This document shows, piece after piece, positions 1 through 5,183 of a stretch of DNA of 5,189 nt. Within the stretch, counting starts at the first letter, position 1, and each line of letters begins with the position of its first letter. Under the pieces are notes generated by a model, which saw only the letters and a program-made list of their open reading frames with translations, did not search any database and was not told the origin of the DNA. Origin of the DNA: Syntrophomonas sp. (GTDB lineage: Bacteria > Bacillota > Syntrophomonadia > Syntrophomonadales > Syntrophomonadaceae); NCBI GenBank assembly GCA_028709355.1, contig JAQVXF010000098.1:1-5189 (forward strand). The letters are read 5' to 3'. Position numbers and translations under genes: made by a program.

Positions 1-1
1 A

Positions 2-271
2 GGAAGGGCACTCATGGCCCGACCGGAATTGATGCTGATGGATGAACCATCAATGGGATTGGCCCCTTTACTGGTAAAGGAGATATTTTCGATTATCAAG
101 GACATCAACGAGCAAGGAACCACCATCCTGCTGGTGGAGCAGAACGCCAATATGGCACTATCCATAGCTCACAAAGCGTTTGTTATTGAGACCGGCGAGA
201 TAGTTCTTCAGGGTTCAGCCGAGCAATTGCTTAAGAGCGAGGATGTCAAGAAGGCATATTTGGGAGGTTAG
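2..271 (+). CDS. livF: Branched-chain amino acid ABC transporter ATP-binding protein, LivF type (3' part only)
   Basis: This is the C-terminal third of a cytoplasmic ABC ATPase that powers uptake of branched-chain amino acids or similar substrates with LivG, the LivH/LivM permeases and a binding protein. The frame is already open at base 2 and reads GRALMARPELMLMDEPSMGLAP. It therefore enters just after the ABC signature and includes the Walker B segment (LMLMDEP) and D-loop. The following TILLVEQN is the characteristic LivF form of the H-loop region, where LivG proteins usually have EHD, and the ending KKAYLGG is typical of LivF. The Met at base 14 is internal, not the start. Walker A, the Q-loop and the signature lie outside the window. 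The stop is 40 bases before the next gene, which is probably co-transcribed. The family call is firm; the exact substrate is inferred. Confidence 0.93.
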   Translation, partial: GRALMARPELMLMDEPSMGLAPLLVKEIFSIIKDINEQGTTILLVEQNANMALSIAHKAFVIETGEIVLQGSAEQLLKSEDVKKAYLGG

Positions 272-311
272 GCGGGATGCCTTGCAATAGAATTTGTAGG
301 AGGAAGGAAAC

Positions 312-974
312 ATGAAGGTCAAGGAGAGGATGAGCCCCAAAGTCATAACCGTTAACAAAGAAACCAGCATCAATGAAGCCTTCACGTTGATGAAGGAAAA
401 TAATATCCGCCGCTTGCCGGTCATGGAAAAGGGAGCAGTAGTAGGGATAGTGACTCTGAGCGATTTGAACCAGGCGGCTCCTTCTACAGCCACGAGTTTG
501 AGCATCCACGAATTGAATTACTTGTTGGCCAAAACCAAGATCAAGGATGTTTTGCCCAAGAGGCAGGAAGTCATAACCATCGGGCCGGAAAATTATATCG
601 AAACGGCGGCCAAGAAGATGCGTCACCATCGCATCAGCGGCTTACCAGTGGTAGATGGAGACAGGCTGGTGGGGATGGTAACCGAAACTGACATTTTTGA
701 TGCCTTCATTGATATCCTGGGTGTCCGTAAGACCCACAGTCGCATAGACCTGTATGTGGACGACCGACCGGGCACCATCGCCAAGATTACGGGGATTATC
801 GCTGCCGCCGGTATGAATATTCTGAATACGGTGGTTTATTATGATGGGCAAAGGGACAAATACAAGATGATTATTCGAATCGAGGAATTAGACTGCGAAG
901 ATGTGGTCCAGAAGCTGAAAGAGAGTGGGTACGAGCTGGAGTCGGTGATTGAATCGCCCCAGATCGAAGCGTGA
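312..974 (+). CDS. Two-CBS-domain plus ACT-domain protein (AcuB-like), linked to the liv operon
   Basis: This 220-residue soluble protein has two CBS domains and a C-terminal ACT domain. CBS1 spans about residues 3-55, with RRLPVMEKGAVVGIVTLSDL at 33-52. CBS2 spans about 75-133, with SGLPVVDGDRLVGMVTETDI at 109-128. The ACT domain spans about 143-218, with DRPGTIAKITGIIAAAGMNI at 151-170. CBS pairs commonly bind AMP, ATP or SAM, and ACT domains often bind amino acids. A regulatory or sensing role is therefore likely, but target and ligand are unknown. The start is fixed by AGGAGG at 298-303, eight bases before ATG. It lies 40 bases after livF, so it may adjust or respond to amino acid uptake (inference). 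There is no transmembrane segment or DNA-binding domain. It is a paralogue of the protein at 3794-4462. AcuB is the nearest familiar name, but acetoin function is not shown, so no symbol is given. Confidence 0.93.
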   Translation: MKVKERMSPKVITVNKETSINEAFTLMKENNIRRLPVMEKGAVVGIVTLSDLNQAAPSTATSLSIHELNYLLAKTKIKDVLPKRQEVITIGPENYIETAAKKMRHHRISGLPVVDGDRLVGMVTETDIFDAFIDILGVRKTHSRIDLYVDDRPGTIAKITGIIAAAGMNILNTVVYYDGQRDKYKMIIRIEELDCEDVVQKLKESGYELESVIESPQIEA

Positions 975-990
975 AACACTTCGGGTCGGT

Positions 991-1019
991 TTGACAGTCA
1001 GCGCCAGGGATAATATAAT
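991..1019 (+). promoter_or_regulatory. Perfect consensus housekeeping promoter for selC
   Basis: TTGACA at 991-996 and TATAAT at 1014-1019 are separated by exactly 17 bases, matching the sigma-A/sigma-70 consensus at all twelve positions. Transcription would start near 1025-1027, leaving about a 10-base leader before the tRNA at 1037. It begins 16 bases after the stop of the CBS-ACT gene. No terminator is visible between that gene and the promoter, so readthrough from the liv transcript may also supply selC. Confidence 0.9.
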
Positions 1020-1036
1020 CAATGAGCGTGCTTTAA

Positions 1037-1135
1037 GGAGGCGGATCGGTCCTGGTGGGCCGCCTGGACTTCAAATCCAGTTTGCGCCGCAGTGATCCTG
1101 TGGTGGGTGTGTTCGATTCGCACACGCCTCCGCCA
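1037..1135 (+). tRNA. selC: Selenocysteine tRNA, tRNA-Sec(UCA)
   Basis: This 99-nt tRNA reads UGA as selenocysteine, after charging with serine and conversion by SelA (with SelD). SelB delivers it to the ribosome. Visible structure: acceptor strands 1037-1044 and 1124-1131; a six-pair D stem (1047-1052 with 1057-1062) closing a four-base loop; anticodon stem 1064-1068 with 1076-1080; loop CTTCAAA with anticodon TCA at 1071-1073; a long variable arm with about seven pairs (1085-1091 with 1099-1105); T stem 1107-1111 with 1119-1123 around TTCGATT; discriminator G1132 and encoded CCA at 1133-1135. The six-pair D stem, long acceptor and long variable arm are specific to tRNA-Sec. The eighth acceptor pair is G1044/A1124, a mismatch. 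It has its own promoter and terminator. No selA, selB or selD lies in the window. Confidence 0.97.
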
Positions 1136-1161
1136 GTAATATTGGCGGTTAGAGCCGCTTT

Positions 1162-1189
1162 AGCTGAAACATTTTGTTTCAGCTTTTTT
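1162..1189 (+). terminator. Rho-independent terminator of selC
   Basis: A perfect nine-pair stem, AGCTGAAAC (1162-1170) with GTTTCAGCT (1176-1184), closes a five-base loop and is followed by TTTTT at 1185-1189. It lies 26 bases past the tRNA CCA end, so selC is a discrete transcription unit with a trailer to be trimmed. There is no T-run on the opposite strand, so it acts only on plus-strand transcripts. Confidence 0.9.
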
Positions 1190-1203
1190 GTTCCGCTTCT
1201 CCC

Positions 1204-1223
1204 TTTGACCCCCATTTTGACCC
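1204..1223. repeat. Two TTTGACCC repeats at 12-base spacing (possible IS-end remnant)
   Basis: TTTGACCC occurs at 1204-1211 and 1216-1223. Spaced GACCC/GGGTC repeats are reminiscent of the multi-repeat ends of IS21-family elements, as recalled from general knowledge. No transposase, partner end or target duplication is visible here, so the mobile-element reading is weak; only the repeat itself is certain. Confidence 0.25.
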
Positions 1224-1340
1224 ACGTAAAACTCCAAAATGTTTGGCAGTTTGGAAGAGCGCAGTACTTTTTAGGTGAACCAAAGCAAGGAGCGCGCTAT
1301 TGCAGGCTCCGCGCAACGATTTTTAAAAAGGAAGTGTACT

Positions 1341-1361
1341 AGAAAGAGCCCATAAGACTCT
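1341..1361 (-). terminator. Weak candidate terminator after the PHA cluster
   Basis: On the minus strand AGAGTC (1361-1356) can pair with GGCTCT (1350-1345), giving six pairs including one G-T, around a five-base loop, followed by TTCTAG. The stem is short and the T-run poor. It is the best hairpin I see downstream of the cluster, about 140 bases past its last stop, but the true 3' end may lie elsewhere or be Rho-dependent. Confidence 0.25.
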
Positions 1362-1499
1362 CGAGAGCACCGCTGACTGCAGCGCCCCCTAGCGACGCCA
1401 GGGAACGGTCAAGGGCCATTATGGTCTTTGAGCTATTAACCCCTTCGCAATCTCGACTCCTGGAGGCGCTGGATCTATCGCGGTTATTACAGGCGGGTT

Positions 1500-2078
1500 T
1501 TAACTCATTGTGGCGTTGTAATACTTGCGGGCCAGATACCATCCTAGTCCCAGGATGGCTAAGGCCAGGCCGATTATTATCAGCGCCGACTTGACATCCC
1601 GGGAATTAAAGACCGCCAAGCCCAGACCGGTATAAAGAACTGCGGTAGGAATCTTGCCAAGAGCTGATGACCACAGGAAGGTCGAAAAAGATACTCCGCC
1701 CAGGGCGGCACCGGCATTTATCATCGGAGTCGGAACCACCGGGATTATCCTGGCGATCACCAGGGTCCAGAAGGCTGCTGCAGGACTAAGCCGGCGCAAG
1801 TCATAGCCGCGGCTGTGGTAGAACCATTTAAGGAAACTCTCATAACCGAGCTGCTTGATTAGCCAGTAAGTGAGGCAGGCTCCGGTCAGGGCCCCTATCC
1901 AGGCTAGAAAGGCGCCCAGTTTAAAACCAAACAGTATCCCCCCTACCGCCGCCATGGCCAAATAAGGAAACACTGGAAACATGGCTTGAATGGTGAAAAG
2001 GATAAAAGCAATCACGGGTGCCCAAACCCCAAATTGGCTGATGTATATGGCGAGGCTGTTGGTGTCAATATAATCCAT
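1500..2078 (-). CDS. VTT-domain (TVP38/TMEM64, DedA-superfamily) membrane protein
   Basis: This 192-residue integral membrane protein has hydrophobic segments near residues 18-36, 38-56, 58-76, 103-119, 130-152 and 163-183. Family signs are the glycine-rich GGILFGFKLGAFLAWIGALTG at about 46-66 and the motif ARIIPVVPTPMINAGAALGG at 109-128, followed by F-x(6)-LGKIP at 134-144. This matches the VTT signature with a conserved Arg-x-x-Pro and Asn-x-x-x-Gly. VTT/DedA proteins have been linked to lipid scrambling or carrier recycling and membrane homeostasis; the substrate here is unknown. GGAAGG at 2090-2085 lies six bases before ATG. It starts 20 bases after phaC stops and is the last gene of the cluster, so it is probably co-transcribed with the PHA genes. 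Length is normal for the family and the frame is intact. Confidence 0.88.
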   Translation of the reverse strand: MDYIDTNSLAIYISQFGVWAPVIAFILFTIQAMFPVFPYLAMAAVGGILFGFKLGAFLAWIGALTGACLTYWLIKQLGYESFLKWFYHSRGYDLRRLSPAAAFWTLVIARIIPVVPTPMINAGAALGGVSFSTFLWSSALGKIPTAVLYTGLGLAVFNSRDVKSALIIIGLALAILGLGWYLARKYYNATMS

Positions 2079-2098
2079 TGGATACCTTCCGGGTGATC

Positions 2099-3211
2099 TT
2101 AATCTGTCTCCATGGGAGTTGAGCGATCGGCCAGCCAGTTGGCAATGTCGGGAAAAACCTGATCGTGAGCCAGTCTGCCCATCACCAATCCCCCATGCCC
2201 CACGGGGTACTCCAAGTAGGTCTTGTCATTGCCACCGAGATAAGTCAAGGCAGCTGCGGTTTGATGTGGCAGAGCGATGTGGTCCCGGGTTCCCACCAGC
2301 GCCAATAGATTGGCTTTAATCCTCTGCAGGTGCACCCTTCGACCTCGTAAGGTTACCTGGTTTTTGATCAATTTATTGTGCTGGTAAAAGTCTCTTATCC
2401 ATTGCCGATAAGCTGCGCCGGGGAAATTTATGTTGTCCTTGGCCCATTTGTTGAGCACTTTCCAAAAATGTTCGTCCTCATCCTCCTCAATGGTTTTCCA
2501 TAGGCGAGTGTAGGTGCCCAGGTAATTAGCCACCGGATTCAGCATCCGAGTGCCCCAATCCATGAAGTCCTTGGGGATGAGCTCCATTGCATCAACGATC
2601 CGGTCAGGATCGTAGCCAGCTGCCCGCAACCAAACATCGTAAGCACCGGCTTCGGTAAAGTCAATCGGTGCAGCCAGATAGATTAGGTTTCGCAGGACGG
2701 GTTTGTTGAAAAGAGCCGCGTAGAGAGTGGACATTGTCCCGCCCATACAATAGCCGATAATGCTAATTTCTTTGGAGCCAGCACAGCGCGCTACCCGTCG
2801 GGCGGCCGGGGCGATATAGTCATAGACGAAATCGGAGTAGTCAAGTTCCCGGTCTTCCCACTGAAATTCGCCCCAGTCGAGCAAGTAGACGTCAAACCCC
2901 TCTTTCACAAGGTATTCCACTAGACTGGAACCGGGAGTGAGATCAAGTACATACGATTTGTTTATCAAAGCATAGATCAAGAGCACCGGAGTCTGGTAAA
3001 GACGGTCAGAAGTGGGAAGATAATGATATAATTTGGATTTGTTTTTGCGCCACAGGATCTCTTTGGGAGAGACTCCGGTAGCGGGCTTGTGGTCATAGGC
3101 CAATACTTCTAACCAGCGGGCGGTGGCTTCCCACCAATCTTGTCCCGTCTGGGCTAAGGCTTCGCCGATTTCGAAGGGAGTGTCTCTTTTAATAAATATA
3201 TCTGCTGCCAT
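2099..3211 (-). CDS. phaC: Polyhydroxyalkanoate synthase catalytic subunit, class III/IV type PhaC
   Basis: This 370-residue enzyme polymerises short-chain (R)-3-hydroxyacyl-CoA into polyhydroxyalkanoate with release of CoA, at the surface of storage granules. It has an alpha/beta-hydrolase fold with the PhaC lipase-like box GYCMGG at 153-158, giving nucleophile Cys155. Asp310 (in GTRDH) and His339 (in PVGHGG) complete the triad. Other PhaC features are PVLLIYALINKSYVLDL near 75-91 and DVYLLDWGEF at 107-116. The length fits two-subunit class III or IV synthases rather than class I/II enzymes of about 560-600 residues. GGAGGTGA at 3226-3219 lies seven bases before ATG and firmly sets the start. 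The partner subunit gene ends 31 bases upstream. All catalytic residues are present, so the enzyme is likely active. Assignment between class III and IV depends on how the small subunit is classified. Confidence 0.96.
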   Translation of the reverse strand: MAADIFIKRDTPFEIGEALAQTGQDWWEATARWLEVLAYDHKPATGVSPKEILWRKNKSKLYHYLPTSDRLYQTPVLLIYALINKSYVLDLTPGSSLVEYLVKEGFDVYLLDWGEFQWEDRELDYSDFVYDYIAPAARRVARCAGSKEISIIGYCMGGTMSTLYAALFNKPVLRNLIYLAAPIDFTEAGAYDVWLRAAGYDPDRIVDAMELIPKDFMDWGTRMLNPVANYLGTYTRLWKTIEEDEDEHFWKVLNKWAKDNINFPGAAYRQWIRDFYQHNKLIKNQVTLRGRRVHLQRIKANLLALVGTRDHIALPHQTAAALTYLGGNDKTYLEYPVGHGGLVMGRLAHDQVFPDIANWLADRSTPMETD

Positions 3212-3242
3212 TATTCATTCACCTCCGGGTTGAAGTCATCTT

Positions 3243-3758
3243 CTATTTAGGGGCAGTTTTAGGCGCTATGGGTTTCTTGGTTGCAGCGCGACCCGTTTTG
3301 GGCTCAGTAGGCAGCTTCTGATCTAAGGCTTTAAGGTTGGCGTTCAGATCTGCCATAAGCGCCTCCAATCTGTCCATGCGCCGGATCAGGTCCTCCTGAT
3401 TTGCAGTATCCCGCACAGAGCAGACGTTGCTGTCCAAATCCTCCAATTTCTCGTCTACGTCAAGTTCTATCCCGTCAACCTTATTCTCCAGGGAAACCAC
3501 CAATTCTGCCACCCTGGCTACATCCCGCTTCGAGGCCAGGGGGGACTCTTCCATCAGGCGATCGACAATGTCGTTCTGAAATCTCAAGTACTGCAGATAG
3601 GTGTTCAAAATTAGATCGATACTATTAGCGAAAACGTCCGTTTTGATGAAATCCCGGTAGGCACTGGTCCATACTTGTTCGTTGCTGAAATAGATCTTCT
3701 TCCATAACTTATAGGGGTCGAGCATGATTACCTGAGGCATGTCCTTTTTCTCGTCCAT
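3243..3758 (-). CDS. phaE: Short PhaE/PhaR-like PHA synthase partner subunit
   Basis: This 171-residue soluble protein sits immediately before phaC. The N-terminal part (about 14-72, DPYKLWKKIYFSNEQVWTSA onward) is amphipathic and aromatic. It is followed by SPLASKRDVARVAELVVSLE at 72-91, which resembles the conserved 'LP-(T/S)-(R/K)-x-(E/D)-V...LE' segment near the C-terminus of PhaE/PhaR subunits. Residues 80-148 look like coiled coil, and 149-171 form a Lys/Pro/Ala/Thr-rich basic tail. Such subunits bind and activate PhaC at the granule. It is much shorter than typical PhaE (about 350 residues) and nearer PhaR (about 200); the coiled coil plus basic tail also recalls phasins. A GGAAGGTGG-type site at 3774-3766 precedes the ATG. 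The gap to the CBS-ACT gene is 35 bases. The role rests strongly on context; the symbol is the best guess between phaE and phaR. Confidence 0.75.
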   Translation of the reverse strand: MDEKKDMPQVIMLDPYKLWKKIYFSNEQVWTSAYRDFIKTDVFANSIDLILNTYLQYLRFQNDIVDRLMEESPLASKRDVARVAELVVSLENKVDGIELDVDEKLEDLDSNVCSVRDTANQEDLIRRMDRLEALMADLNANLKALDQKLPTEPKTGRAATKKPIAPKTAPK

Positions 3759-3793
3759 AATATCGCCACCTTCCTGTTGATTGGGTGATGTTG

Positions 3794-4462
3794 TCAGCGT
3801 TTGATCATGACTGCCTCTACCGTAAAGCCAGCTTCCTTGAAATCGCGGATAATGGCCTTGGAATCGCTGGCATTCATACGCAAGATCATGAGTGGATCTT
3901 CGTCCTTGACCTCCAGGGTCACTAGGTTATGGAAGTTGACGCCGTGTTTGTGCAATATTTCGCCGATCTTGATTAGGGTTTCGGGGGTGTTCTTGACCCG
4001 CATGTTGAGTCGAATCCCCTTGAGGTTTATGGCCAGGATATCCATGAACGCCTGGGAAATGTCGGTTTGGGTTATAATTCCAATGAGTTTGCCATCATCA
4101 TCTACCACCGGTAGTCCGCTAATCTTGTTATCCTGCAGCAGTTTGGCCGCTTGCTCTATATAAGCATCAGGACTGATCGTAACCAACGCCTGGTTCATAG
4201 GGAGGATGTCGCGCACTTTTACCTTGTTTAAGGCCATGGTTTCCTCGGTAGAAAAATAGCGGGTGGCAATGGAGGTACCTCGGAAATTCAAATCGGGACG
4301 GGAACCGAAGTCTTTTTTTGTGAGTATGCCGACCAGCTTGCCACGATCCATCACCGGCAAGCGGTTTAATCCGCGCTCGATGAGAAACAGCCAGGCATCA
4401 CCGACACCTGCATCGGGAGCGATGGTGTGTGGATTGGGGGTCATTCTGTCTTTAACCTTCAT
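3794..4462 (-). CDS. Two-CBS-domain plus ACT-domain protein heading the PHA cluster
   Basis: This 222-residue soluble protein has CBS1 at about 3-55 (NRLPVMDRGKLVGILTKKDF at 33-52), CBS2 at about 80-145 (SGLPVVDDDGKLIGIITQTD at 115-134) and an ACT domain at about 150-220. It is the same architecture as the protein at 312-974, and both start MKVK(E/D)RM. The frame could also open at GTG 4474, adding MKLR. I chose ATG 4462 because that GTG lies inside the ribosome binding site and the paralogue begins at the equivalent Met. CBS pairs usually sense adenine nucleotides and ACT domains small ligands, so it may tune PHA synthesis to energy or metabolite status (inference; no target is visible). It is the first gene of a four-gene minus-strand cluster, 35 bases before the PhaE-like gene. 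The C-terminal ACT half is less conserved between the paralogues, suggesting different ligands. Confidence 0.92.
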   Translation of the reverse strand: MKVKDRMTPNPHTIAPDAGVGDAWLFLIERGLNRLPVMDRGKLVGILTKKDFGSRPDLNFRGTSIATRYFSTEETMALNKVKVRDILPMNQALVTISPDAYIEQAAKLLQDNKISGLPVVDDDGKLIGIITQTDISQAFMDILAINLKGIRLNMRVKNTPETLIKIGEILHKHGVNFHNLVTLEVKDEDPLMILRMNASDSKAIIRDFKEAGFTVEAVMIKR

Positions 4463-4470
4463 TCGAAGTT

Positions 4471-4480
4471 TCACCGCCTT
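4471..4480 (-). promoter_or_regulatory. Ribosome binding site that decides the CBS-ACT start
   Basis: The minus strand reads AAGGCGGTGA, one base from the ideal AAGGAGGTGA, and stands eight bases before ATG at 4462. The alternative GTG codon at 4474-4472 is part of this site, so it cannot be the start used. Confidence 0.8.
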
Positions 4481-4505
4481 CTGATAGAATCAATATAGAT
4501 GTTAC

Positions 4506-4533
4506 CATATATAACCTATTGTATCATAACCAA
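4506..4533 (-). promoter_or_regulatory. Candidate promoter of the PHA cluster
   Basis: The AT-rich stretch 4492-4533 lies just upstream of the first cluster gene. On the minus strand TTGGTT (4533-4528) and TATATG (4511-4506) have a 16-base spacer. Alternative -10 hexamers TACAAT (4523-4518) and TATATT (4497-4492) are also present, but without a good -35 at the right distance. The location is sensible; the exact hexamers are uncertain. Confidence 0.4.
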
Positions 4534-4723
4534 ACACGCTGGATACGAGACATAGTCCGACTGGGCTGGGGCCAATCACAATAATCGGAAGGGTGTTCAG
4601 GGACTCTGCTTGGAGTGAGAAATACCCAGAAGTGATGCCTGCTTGTTTGTTGGCAATCCATATCTCAGGGAGCGGCTTAAGAAAACAAGACCCTCATTCG
4701 CAGCATAACGCACCAATCTACCT

Positions 4724-4762
4724 GAAGAGAAAAAGGGCAACGGGTTTCTAACCGGGTTGCCC
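4724..4762 (-). terminator. Rho-independent terminator on the minus strand with no visible gene before it
   Basis: GGGCAAC (4735-4741) pairs perfectly with GTTGCCC (4756-4762). GGTT (4743-4746) can pair further with AACC (4750-4753) around a three-base loop. On the minus strand the stem is followed by TTTTTCTCTTC (4734-4724). It would stop a transcript coming from the right, about 190 bases before the PHA promoter candidate. No T-run follows on the plus strand. Confidence 0.75.
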
Positions 4763-4779
4763 CCGCCTGGCCTGATGAA

Positions 4780-4795
4780 AGGACAGTACTGTCCT
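4780..4795. repeat. Perfect 16-bp palindrome, possible operator
   Basis: AGGACAGTACTGTCCT is fully self-complementary with no spacer. A spacerless palindrome of this length suits a dimeric DNA-binding protein better than an RNA hairpin. It lies 17 bases to the right of the minus-strand terminator, so it is inside the putative minus transcript or between units. I do not recognise a specific regulator's site; it does not fit the Firmicute LexA box. Confidence 0.5.
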
Positions 4796-4859
4796 CCATA
4801 CGCGGATATCAGATTTTGTATATCTTTTCGTGTCGGGCCGGTGTTTTCTGGTACTATAT

Positions 4860-5168
4860 ATGATGAGCAGCATCCGGGTGAGGATGGGCGGGCAGATAAT
4901 CGGCAGGTTATGGGAGCAATCTATCACCGGAACGGCCGACCTATTGGGGGGCATGGTTTTGGAGATTGTTCAAAACCAAGTAGAGATGGCAGCGTTGGGA
5001 AATGCAGGGGAATGACCGAGCAGTCTGGCCGCCGAGATAGTTTGGGCTATTAGCGAGAGGCAGCCAGAGCGTCTGGGGGAGTCGGTGCTTGTTCCATGCC
5101 TACTGCCGCACCCTGGAAAGATAGCTTGTCTTTTAAGGTGCGCCAACACCCGACGGTGCTGGCGATAA
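4860..5168 (+). other. Doubtful short frame interrupted by one in-frame UGA
   Basis: From ATG 4860 the frame encodes 51 residues, including the protein-like GQIIGRLWEQSITGTADLLG and ending NAGE, then TGA at 5013-5015. The same frame then continues for 50 codons (PSSLAAEIVWAISERQPERL, later with four cysteines) to TAA at 5166-5168. A stem-loop follows the TGA: 5025-5033 with 5059-5067, eight of nine paired, with an inner ATAG/CTAT stem. There is no good ribosome binding site and no family I recognise. It could be a decayed gene, chance, or much less likely a selenoprotein. Confidence 0.15.
5141..5164. repeat. Strong GC-rich hairpin
   Basis: CGCCAACACC (5141-5150) pairs with GGTGCTGGCG (5155-5164) at nine of ten positions around a four-base CGAC loop. 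Neither strand has a T-run directly after it, so it is not a standard terminator. It stands 20 bases before the TTGACA at the window end. Confidence 0.6.
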
Positions 5169-5183
5169 GGAAAAAAGCAGATA

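Larger units (their letters stand above)
1190..1499. other. Convergent intergenic region without a convincing gene
   Basis: These 310 bases lie between the selC terminator and the 3' end of the minus-strand cluster. Short open frames exist on both strands but none has a ribosome binding site plus a recognisable protein. Visible elements are a tandem TTTGACCC motif near 1204-1223, a TTTTTAAAAA palindrome at 1320-1329, a CTCTCGAGAG palindrome at 1358-1367 and a weak minus-strand hairpin at 1341-1361. The region may be decayed mobile or coding DNA, but nothing proves it. Confidence 0.6.

Noticed and set aside
215..851. Minus-strand open frames opposite the first CBS-ACT gene
   Set aside because: They are antisense shadows of a well-supported gene, with no ribosome binding site and no recognisable domain.
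1035..1060. AAGGAGG followed by GTG, resembling a ribosome binding site with a start codon, and open frames on both strands across 1033-1342
   Set aside because: The AAGGAGG is the 5' acceptor strand of selC. The frames run through the tRNA and terminator and encode low-quality peptides.
1339..1542. Minus-strand 67-codon frame ending in a small-residue-rich tail
   Set aside because: It overlaps the end of the VTT gene, has no ribosome binding site at its start, and its composition is not convincing.
2119..4484. Plus-strand open frames within the PHA cluster (for example 2119-2319, 3401-3628, 3801-4163, 4263-4484)
   Set aside because: All are antisense to genes with clear domains and start signals on the minus strand.
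4636..4750. 38-codon plus-strand frame beginning MPACLLAIH
   Set aside because: There is no good ribosome binding site, no known family, and the end lies inside the terminator hairpin.
4748..5053. Short frames on both strands: a 68-codon minus frame ending at 4748 and a 98-codon plus frame from 4757
   Set aside because: The minus frame ends inside the terminator stem and has an in-frame stop just upstream at 4970. The plus frame starts by the terminator, lacks a ribosome binding site, and has a composition typical of non-coding translation.
5141..5164. Reading the strong hairpin as a rho-independent terminator
   Set aside because: No T-run follows the stem on either strand; the plus strand continues with an A-rich stretch.
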